Part shown: one piece after another, positions 35,170 through 40,953 of the stretch
Layout of the letters: every line of letters begins with the position of its first letter
Numbering within the stretch: the stretch's first letter is position 1
Assembly: GCA_003649235.1 (NCBI GenBank)
Contig: QMRG01000003.1
Span: 1-40,953, forward strand
DNA: 40,953 bases
Direction: 5' to 3'
Origin: Thermoprotei archaeon
Lineage (GTDB): Archaea; Thermoproteota; Thermoprotei; Thermofilales; B69-G16
Program-made: the position numbers and the translations under genes
Notes under the pieces: generated by a model
What the model saw: only the letters and a program-made list of their open reading frames with translations
Databases searched by the model: none
What the model was told of the DNA's origin: nothing

Positions 35170-35928
35170 GTGACCTACGGAAGATGTAAAGATTGTAGAG
35201 AAGCTGTAGAAAGCGTGCTGAAGGGGAAAATTCTACCTAGAGAAGTGATAGTTGTCGATGATCATCCGTCAAAAATTTTTACGTATGACGATTCTCCCAT
35301 GGTAAAAGTCGTACACACTTTAAGAGAGATAGGTGTATCTGCTTGTAGAAATATAGCAATTAAGCTTTCGAAAGGGGATGTTATTGCTTTTCTGGATGAT
35401 GATGTCGTAGTAGATGAAAATTGGGCATGTGAAATACTAAACTGTTTTAAAGAAAAACCGGAGATAGGCGTGGTTTTTGGAAAAATTAAGCCTTTATACT
35501 TGGCTCCACTGCCGAAATGGTGGAATGAGAAGATATTTAGCTGGGTTATTTCCGTGAATATGGCGGCAGGTGCAAACTTCGCGGTAAGGAAAAATATTTT
35601 TGAAAATTTTGGATATTTTCGCGAAGAATTAGGAATAATAAAGGGGAAGAGGTTCAATTTAGAAGATTTAGAATTTAAAAAACGTGTAAAAAAAGTATCT
35701 AAAGTATTTTTCTGCGAGAAGGCAATAGTATATCATAAAGTACCTCCTCATAGACTTTCTAGAAGATACGTGCTGAAACGATGTTTCAGCGAGGGCAGAG
35801 GTAGGCGAATTTTAGGAACATACACGGTCAAAGACGCGATAAAAGGCATCTGTTATAGTCTTGTTAGACTTCCAAGATTTAATGCCTTATGCAATCTCGT
35901 ATTGTGGCTCGGCTATTTTCTAGGCTAA
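35170..35928 (+). CDS. GT2 family glycosyltransferase, start uncertain
   Basis: 252 residues from GTG 35170. GT-A features: VIVVDDHPS, SACRNIAIKLSKGDVIAFLDDD (Asp-x-Asp) and WACEILN, then an acceptor region and a basic C-terminus. The frame is open back to 35128, and the family's first beta-strand (NLSVVIVTYGR) lies largely upstream of the GTG, where no ATG, GTG or TTG exists; ATA 35149 or a rare start may be used. With the GTG start the strand that begins the nucleotide-binding fold is cut to MTYGR. The single-gene gap to the next gene has a fresh promoter. Confidence 0.82.
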   Translation: MTYGRCKDCREAVESVLKGKILPREVIVVDDHPSKIFTYDDSPMVKVVHTLREIGVSACRNIAIKLSKGDVIAFLDDDVVVDENWACEILNCFKEKPEIGVVFGKIKPLYLAPLPKWWNEKIFSWVISVNMAAGANFAVRKNIFENFGYFREELGIIKGKRFNLEDLEFKKRVKKVSKVFFCEKAIVYHKVPPHRLSRRYVLKRCFSEGRGRRILGTYTVKDAIKGICYSLVRLPRFNALCNLVLWLGYFLG

Positions 35929-35967
35929 TTATGGGAATGTTCTTGAAGGTGTGTGTCATTTCGCTAA

Positions 35968-35977
35968 CATTTATATA
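35968..35977 (+). promoter_or_regulatory. TATA box for the GT4/asparagine-synthetase-like run
   Basis: CATTTATATA lies about 40 nt before the ATG at 36013. The longer string GCTAACATTTATA (35963-35975) and TAAAATGTAAAG (35992-36003) both recur in the promoter region before 4819. Confidence 0.55.
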
Positions 35978-36012
35978 CTGCCAAAATATGCTAAAATGTA
36001 AAGGTCGTGGTA

Positions 36013-37191
36013 ATGTATAAAGTATACTTCCTATTTCCTACCAACTCTCCACTCGTTTTTAAGCCTAAATATGGAGGAGGTAGCGGGCTCTACTTGTACC
36101 AACTTTCGACAAATCTATCTAAAAGAGGCGTAGATACCCATGTTATAGCAAACCTGGCTACTAAAAATGATGCTTTAGTCAAGCTTCACCACGTAGATTT
36201 CTCTGGAAACCTCATATTGAGAAATATGAGATATCTATCAAAACTATACGAAGTTGTTGATAATGAGTCTATAGTTATAGTCTTTGATCAAGCATTTGGA
36301 GGTTTAATGCCGGTTATCTTGAAAAAATTAAAGAATGTTAAAATGCTGTTTCATACAATAAACCATTATCCATGGCTTGATGATAAGAAAGAAGTGAATC
36401 CTAGACTATACTGGCCAATATTAAAAACAGTCGTTAAGACAGTCGACCTAGTTGTTGTGGGAAATAATCTTCTAAAGGAAAGCATTGTTAAAAGAGGAGG
36501 AATAAGCGAAGATAAAGTAATCATAATACCTCCAATTCTAAGTTTAGAGGAGCCTGAGCGCGAGGCTAAAGTCGATATAAGAAGTAAGTATAAGATTAAA
36601 GATGATGAAAAAATAATCTTATTCGTTGGCAGGATAGTGCCTCATAAAGGTATAACGGATATTTTAAAAGCTGCTGCTCAATTAAAGCCGAAAAGCCGGA
36701 AATATAAGTTTTTCCTAGTAGGACCTAGAAATTCCAGCTTTTCACTCAATGGGAAGGATAAACCGACAAAATTTTACTGGGAAATGCTAGACTTGGCTAA
36801 AAGGTTAGGATTGGAAGATTCATTAATTTTCACGGGATCGGTTTCTAGAGAAGAGTTGCATAGTTTTTACAGAGAAGCCGACTTATTCATATTTCCTTCT
36901 TACAAAGAAGGATTTGGATTAGCAGTTCTAGAAGCTATGTCTTACGGCAAGCCGATTATCGTATATAATCATCCACCATTAAACTATATCATCACAAAAT
37001 CTACCGGAATATTAGTGCCTCCCGGCGATATAGAGGAACTGGCTAGAGCGATAGCATATTTACTAGATAATGTCGATATTGCCACAAAGCTAGGTTTAAA
37101 TGCATATGAGAGATTTAGAGAAAATTTCACAGTAGAAGCTGTCATCGACAAATGGATAGCTCTTTTTGAGAGTTTAACGGGAGGCTCTTAA
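36013..37191 (+). CDS. GT4 family glycosyltransferase (paralogue A)
   Basis: 392 residues from ATG 36013; a GTG two codons earlier is less likely because the paralogue at 39017 starts at the matching residue. N-terminal GT-B domain opens with VYFLFPTNSP and KYGGGSGLYLYQLS; C-terminal domain has LFVGRIVPHKGITDILKAA and the E-x7-E region SYKEGFGLAVLEAMSYGKPI. Close paralogue of the product of 39017-40183, on the other side of the asparagine-synthetase-like gene, with long identical stretches. Stop and next start overlap (TAATG). Confidence 0.92.
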   Translation: MYKVYFLFPTNSPLVFKPKYGGGSGLYLYQLSTNLSKRGVDTHVIANLATKNDALVKLHHVDFSGNLILRNMRYLSKLYEVVDNESIVIVFDQAFGGLMPVILKKLKNVKMLFHTINHYPWLDDKKEVNPRLYWPILKTVVKTVDLVVVGNNLLKESIVKRGGISEDKVIIIPPILSLEEPEREAKVDIRSKYKIKDDEKIILFVGRIVPHKGITDILKAAAQLKPKSRKYKFFLVGPRNSSFSLNGKDKPTKFYWEMLDLAKRLGLEDSLIFTGSVSREELHSFYREADLFIFPSYKEGFGLAVLEAMSYGKPIIVYNHPPLNYIITKSTGILVPPGDIEELARAIAYLLDNVDIATKLGLNAYERFRENFTVEAVIDKWIALFESLTGGS

Positions 37192-39008
37192 TGGAGTTTA
37201 TTACTGGAATTTGCGATTTTAAAAACGAACCTACTCTTCCTAATGCTGATTTTAAGGATAAATACGTTGCCTTAAAATTAAGTTCTATAACACCAATATC
37301 TAATATTGGAAGTAATGAAGAAGGTACTGTAACAGTAGCCTTATACGGTGAAATAAACAACTATAAACAATTACTTAGAAGTCTAGAATCTTCTCACGAT
37401 TTTAGATCTATAAACCTGGCAGAGGTCGTAGCTCATCTCTACGAGAAACACGGTATAAAAGCTCTAAATATGTTGAGAGGAGCTTTCTCGCTGGTTATTT
37501 GGGATTCTCAAAATAAAAAATTAATTTTATCGAAAGACGTTATGAGCGGAAAAACGCTTTTTTACACTATAGAGGACGGAAGAATTCTATTTTCATCTAG
37601 AATAATCGACGTCCTCAAATATTCTAATAAAAAACATAGAATTAACAGGGATACGTTAAATCTTTATCTCTCATTAACTTTCATTCCTTCATCTTTTACA
37701 ATGGTTACAGAAATTAAAAAGATACCAAGTGCTACTGCTCTAATTTTTCAAAAAGAAAGTATTTCCATGCTCGAATACTGGCAACCCAGCTTCAATTTCA
37801 TATATGCTGAAGAAAGTGAAGATCTGATAGATACTATCTACCATACATTAAGAGAAGCTATTCAGATAAGAATGTCTAATAGCAATAAAACAGTGGCAAC
37901 TTTTGTAAGTGGAGGTTTAGATTCAGGCCTAATAGCTGCCATCTTGAAAAGACTCTCACCTAATGATAAAGTGAAAGCTTTCACCGTAGGTTTTGAGTAC
38001 AAGAAATATAACGAGTTAGATGCGGCTAGGAGAGTAGCAGAGTATCTAGGCCTCGAACATCGTACTTCTATTCTTACTGGCGATGAGGTTTTAAATTTTC
38101 TGTCTGATTTATATAAAGTCTATAGCGAACCGATGTTTGATGATTCAGCTATAGCCACTTTTAAGGCATGTGAAATAGCTAAAAATCATACTATGAGTGT
38201 TTTTTCGGGCGAAGCTGCTGATACTGTTTTCTATGGACTCAGCGATGTAGAGAAAATTGTGAATAACTATAAGAGAATTCCCAAAACTTTAAGGTATAGA
38301 GTATTAGACCCTATTCTCCTAAACTTTACATTTGGTGAGTTTAGAAGGAAAATGGAGAAACTCATCTCTTTTTCGAGAGATCATTTTTCAATTATTCTTA
38401 ATGAAAAACTGATAATGCCCGAGGAAGAAATTCTAAGACTTTATAATTCAGATAGCTGTGAGATAAAAAGAACTGCAACTAAATTCATAACTGAAATTTA
38501 CGCTAGAGCTATGCAGAAATCGCCTAATTACAGTGATAGATCTCATTACATCACTTTTAAATCGGGAGAACTGGCGGATGCCATATTAAAGCTAGATGGA
38601 ATTTGCAACTATATGAATATGACTCTCAAGCTCCCATTTACTGATAGTAAAGTCTTAGAATTAGCCTTTAAGATAGATCCGAAATTAAAGTTGAAAAACA
38701 ATACTTCTAAATATCTTTTAAAGAAAGTAGCCTTAAAGTATAATCTGCTTCCTCGCAAGACTATATACCGTAAGAAGCATGGTTTTGGAACGCCTATAGA
38801 ATATTGGTTTCTAAAAGAGTTGAAAAATGAAGTATACAACGGGCTTGTAGAAAATCCAAGTATAGAAAAAATATTTGATAAAAAGAGAATAATTAAAGAA
38901 TTAGAAAAACTAGCAAGGGATAAGAGACATAAACGGGCATGCCTCCTATGGGGCATTTTTATATTTATTAAATGGTATGAACGCTATTCACAATATCTTA
39001 GCGAATAG
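37191..39008 (+). CDS. Asparagine-synthetase-like protein lacking the glutaminase cysteine
   Basis: 605 residues, close to AsnB length. The N-terminal domain keeps the glutaminase fold (YGEINNYKQL, then RGAFSLVIWD), but residue 2, the catalytic Cys of class II amidotransferases, is Glu (start MEFITGICDF where the family has MCGIAGI). The synthetase domain is intact: PPi loop SGGLDS (240-245), and SGEAAD later. So it probably forms an acyl-adenylate and uses ammonia or another amine instead of glutamine, or amidates a uronic acid in a glycan. It is coupled to a glycosyltransferase and followed by its paralogue. Confidence 0.88.
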   Translation: MEFITGICDFKNEPTLPNADFKDKYVALKLSSITPISNIGSNEEGTVTVALYGEINNYKQLLRSLESSHDFRSINLAEVVAHLYEKHGIKALNMLRGAFSLVIWDSQNKKLILSKDVMSGKTLFYTIEDGRILFSSRIIDVLKYSNKKHRINRDTLNLYLSLTFIPSSFTMVTEIKKIPSATALIFQKESISMLEYWQPSFNFIYAEESEDLIDTIYHTLREAIQIRMSNSNKTVATFVSGGLDSGLIAAILKRLSPNDKVKAFTVGFEYKKYNELDAARRVAEYLGLEHRTSILTGDEVLNFLSDLYKVYSEPMFDDSAIATFKACEIAKNHTMSVFSGEAADTVFYGLSDVEKIVNNYKRIPKTLRYRVLDPILLNFTFGEFRRKMEKLISFSRDHFSIILNEKLIMPEEEILRLYNSDSCEIKRTATKFITEIYARAMQKSPNYSDRSHYITFKSGELADAILKLDGICNYMNMTLKLPFTDSKVLELAFKIDPKLKLKNNTSKYLLKKVALKYNLLPRKTIYRKKHGFGTPIEYWFLKELKNEVYNGLVENPSIEKIFDKKRIIKELEKLARDKRHKRACLLWGIFIFIKWYERYSQYLSE

Positions 39009-39016
39009 GCGGCACT

Positions 39017-40183
39017 ATGTCTAAATTGTTCTTCTTATTTCCGACGAGGAAAAAGATAAGCCTCAAGCCTAGATTTGGAGGAGGTTCCGAAGCTTATCTT
39101 TATGATCTCTCTACCGGCTTAGCTGAAAGAGGATTCGAAGTTCATATAGTGGCTAATTTTATGGATAAGAGTCAGAATTATATTAACTGTCATCAAGTAG
39201 ATTTTTCTAAAAATATTCTAAGTAGAAATTGGAAATATTTTAAAGTATTATATAGGCTACTAGACAGGGAATCTATAGTCATAATCTTCGATCAAGGATT
39301 CGGAGGTTATATACCGGTTTTCTTCAAATATGTCAGGAGATTTAAGCTTTTATTCCATACAAATAATCATTATCCTTGGCTTGAAACGGAAATAAATCCC
39401 CGTATGTACTGGCCGCTTATTAAAACAGTAGCCAGAAATGCGGATCTAGTAGTGGTCGGCAATAAGCTACTAGCCGAAAATGTAATTAAGAAAAGCAACT
39501 TAGATCCATCTAAGATAAGGATTATTCCTCAGTTAATGAGAGATGATGATCCGCTACGTGAAAAATACATAGATGTTAGGAGGAAGTACAGGATATACAA
39601 CTCGCCTCTCGTTCTCTTCGTCGGTAGAATAGTTCCCCACAAAGGCATCTCAGATATAATAAATGCAGCAAAAATAGTTTCTACACAAATTCCCAATGTT
39701 AAATTCTTCCTAGTAGGACCTAGAAGCGATGAATTCTCAATCAAAGGAGAAAATCAATTATCAAAATTCTATTTTGAGATGCTAGAGCTTAGAGACAAGC
39801 TAGGATTAGAGAAACATCTATTCTTTACAGGAGTAGTTCCGAGAGAAGAGGTTTACTCTTTCCTAAGGACTGCTGATGTGTTCATATTTCCATCCTATAA
39901 AGAAGGTTTTGGAACAGCAGTTTTGGAAGCAATGTCCTTCGGCAAGCCGATCGTAGCCTACGATATTCCTCCGATAAACGAAAACCTTTCTAATGCAGGA
40001 ATACTAGTTGATAGAGGTTTGTTCGAAAAACTTGCGGAAGCAGTTATAACTCTTATTAATGATCCTTCTAGAGCTAGAACTCTGGGTAGAGCGGCTTTAA
40101 AAAGGTTCAAATCAAACTTTTCTTTAAAAGCGGTAATAGATAAATGGATTAAACTCCTCGAAGAGCTCCAAAGAGAAGACTAG
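39017..40183 (+). CDS. GT4 family glycosyltransferase (paralogue B)
   Basis: 388 residues from ATG 39017, 8 bases after the asparagine-synthetase-like stop. Same layout as paralogue A: KLFFLFPTRKK, RFGGGSEAYLYDLS, LFHTNNHYPWL, LFVGRIVPHKGISDI, and SYKEGFGTAVLEAMSFGKPI (E-x7-E). The pair probably arose by duplication and would add two similar sugars, or the same sugar twice, before and after the amidation step. Cytoplasmic or peripheral. Confidence 0.92.
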   Translation: MSKLFFLFPTRKKISLKPRFGGGSEAYLYDLSTGLAERGFEVHIVANFMDKSQNYINCHQVDFSKNILSRNWKYFKVLYRLLDRESIVIIFDQGFGGYIPVFFKYVRRFKLLFHTNNHYPWLETEINPRMYWPLIKTVARNADLVVVGNKLLAENVIKKSNLDPSKIRIIPQLMRDDDPLREKYIDVRRKYRIYNSPLVLFVGRIVPHKGISDIINAAKIVSTQIPNVKFFLVGPRSDEFSIKGENQLSKFYFEMLELRDKLGLEKHLFFTGVVPREEVYSFLRTADVFIFPSYKEGFGTAVLEAMSFGKPIVAYDIPPINENLSNAGILVDRGLFEKLAEAVITLINDPSRARTLGRAALKRFKSNFSLKAVIDKWIKLLEELQRED

Positions 40184-40250
40184 AATTTTGCAAAATATGC
40201 ATTATAACAACATTAAAATACTTCTTCAACAACAACAATGTGCATAAAGG

Positions 40251-40258
40251 TTATATAA
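40251..40258 (+). promoter_or_regulatory. TATA-like box before the flippase gene
   Basis: TTATATAA lies about 69 nt before the ATG at 40323, which would give a leader of about 40 nt. The rest of the 139-bp gap (40184-40322) is A/T-rich and includes a short palindrome (ATTTTGCAAAAT, 40186-40197) after the glycosyltransferase stop. Confidence 0.35.
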
Positions 40259-40336
40259 ATGAAGAAGTCGGCAATAATAATCGCGTTTTTCATGTTTTAT
40301 TTCCCAAGTCTAGGTAATAGCTATGGAATCGGTTAA
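40259..40336 (+). CDS. Possible 25-residue leader peptide overlapping the flippase start
   Basis: ATG 40259 opens a 25-residue frame (start MKKSAIIIAFFMFYFPSLG) that ends 14 bases inside the flippase gene, in another frame. It has two lysines and a hydrophobic core like a signal peptide, but no mature part. It could be a leader peptide, a remnant or chance. The TATA-like string at 40251-40258 touches its ATG, so a different promoter would be needed to express it. Confidence 0.2.
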   Translation: MKKSAIIIAFFMFYFPSLGNSYGIG

Positions 40337-40953
40337 TGAATCATCCTCTGAAAATAATGTCTTTAAGGTTCACGGAATATCTTCAGTAATTTACGGTAGT
40401 CTATGGATAGTACTTGGTAGAATACTGTATTATGCAATAAGTTTCATAACAACTAGCTTAATAACACATGCATTAGAGCCTAAAGATTATGGCATAATAC
40501 TCCAATTCTCCTTCCTATTAGATATAGGGACTACGTTAAGTCTTCTCTCAGTAGACACGGCTTTAGTCAGACAGGTAGCTTTCTATAAAGGTAAAGGCGA
40601 TTTTCACAAAGTGCAAGTAGCATTAAGAAGTTCTCTACTTACAACGATTCCATTCTCTCTCGCGGTAGTGATGATCTATATACTTAACGCGAGAAATGCA
40701 GCATCTTTCTTTCTGAATAACGGAGACTTAGCTGATCTGGTAATACTCATCTCCACAGCTATTCCATTTAATGCAGTAACCTATATACTATTATCCTTCA
40801 TGTCCGGCTTTAAAGATTTCAAATCTATAACTTTAATTAATACAATATCAACATTAATGAATAGATCGCTATTAACCTACGCAATTCTTTTCAAATTTGG
40901 CTACTATAGCTGGGCTCTTACAGTAGTAATAGCTACACTAGCCTACATAGCCA
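40323..40953 (+). CDS. Wzx-type oligosaccharide flippase, N-terminal part (3' end outside window)
   Basis: ATG 40323 opens a frame that runs to the end of the window (210 codons). The product starts with a short polar tail, then IYGSLWIVLGRILYYAISF and further hydrophobic helices, with ITHALEPKDYGIILQFSFL, the region typical of polysaccharide-biosynthesis (MATE-like) flippases: a long first helix, then L-x-P-x-x-Y/F-G. About five or six helices are visible. It would flip the lipid-linked glycan made by the upstream transferases across the membrane, so the glycan cluster continues beyond the right edge. Confidence 0.87.
   Translation, partial: MESVNESSSENNVFKVHGISSVIYGSLWIVLGRILYYAISFITTSLITHALEPKDYGIILQFSFLLDIGTTLSLLSVDTALVRQVAFYKGKGDFHKVQVALRSSLLTTIPFSLAVVMIYILNARNAASFFLNNGDLADLVILISTAIPFNAVTYILLSFMSGFKDFKSITLINTISTLMNRSLLTYAILFKFGYYSWALTVVIATLAYIA

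Noticed and set aside
35262-35657. Minus-strand frame of 131 codons inside the GT2 gene
   Set aside because: Antisense shadow; the plus strand encodes a GT2 enzyme with Asp-x-Asp and neighbouring motifs.
35772-35790. Eight-base inverted repeat (GCTGAAAC/GTTTCAGC) in the GT2 gene
   Set aside because: A stem of this length is expected about once by chance in a window of this size.
38609-38956. Minus-strand frame of 115 codons in the asparagine-synthetase-like gene
   Set aside because: Lies opposite the C-terminal part of an intact 605-codon gene and has no promoter or recognisable domain.
26494-40953. The glycan cluster as a recently transferred genomic island
   Set aside because: No tRNA, integrase, repeat pair or insertion sequence borders it within the window; slightly higher A/T content is usual for such genes.

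Overview
The window is from an archaeon, most likely a thermophilic member of the Thermoproteota or a neighbouring lineage; the exact lineage cannot be fixed from the sequence alone. The evidence is: A/T-rich DNA with heavy use of ATA, AGA and CTA/TTA codons; TATA-box promoters about 25-35 nt before near-leaderless starts; GGTGAT/GAGGTG ribosome sites before operon-internal genes; many GTG and TTG starts; and archaeal genes such as two geranylgeranyl reductases, a polyprenyl synthase, KptA, TrpB2, an Mth938-like protein and a CYTH enzyme. Packing is very tight: ATGA or TAATG overlaps are common and three convergent pairs overlap at their 3' ends. I see no rRNA, tRNA, CRISPR array or insertion sequence.

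1-5.8 kb: the 3' part of a membrane-anchored Ig-like surface protein coupled to a DUF5305-type protein; a divergent M55 peptidase; a major facilitator gene broken by a frameshift; KptA (tRNA 2'-phosphotransferase); three small unknown proteins, one carrying a perfect 12-bp hairpin in its coding sequence; and a HAD phosphatase. 5.8-9.7 kb (minus strand): a lipid module (geranylgeranyl reductase plus a polyprenyl synthase with degenerate aspartate motifs), an Mth938-like protein and TrpB2. 10-13.5 kb (plus): HTH-ACT regulator, CYTH phosphohydrolase, an unknown membrane protein and an intact MFS transporter. 13.6-16.6 kb: a complete metal-uptake operon (DtxR-type regulator, binding protein, ATPase, permease), with a 9-bp inverted repeat beside its TATA box as candidate operator.

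16.6-19.3 kb (minus): a three-gene operon of a geranylgeranyl-reductase-family flavoprotein, a Ras-like GTPase fused to a C-terminal winged helix, and a V4R-domain protein. V4R shares its fold with the Bet3 subunits of the TRAPP complex, so a GTPase-V4R pair is the most intriguing candidate system here. 19.4-20.5 kb: a radical-SAM/HhH protein. 20.5-25.7 kb (minus): a surface module of transglutaminase-like protein, anchored ectoprotein, HtrA-like protease and anchored beta-propeller protein, with a divergent discoidin-like protein.

26.5-40.95 kb: a surface glycan cluster running off the right end. It contains five GT4-type and two GT2-type glycosyltransferases, a GH43-like beta-propeller protein, two NAD-dependent sugar epimerases/dehydratases, a DegT-family aminotransferase, an asparagine-synthetase-like protein without the glutaminase nucleophile between two paralogous glycosyltransferases, and the start of a Wzx-type flippase. 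Together these would make nucleotide sugars, assemble a lipid-linked oligosaccharide in the cytoplasm and flip it, presumably for S-layer or other protein glycosylation.
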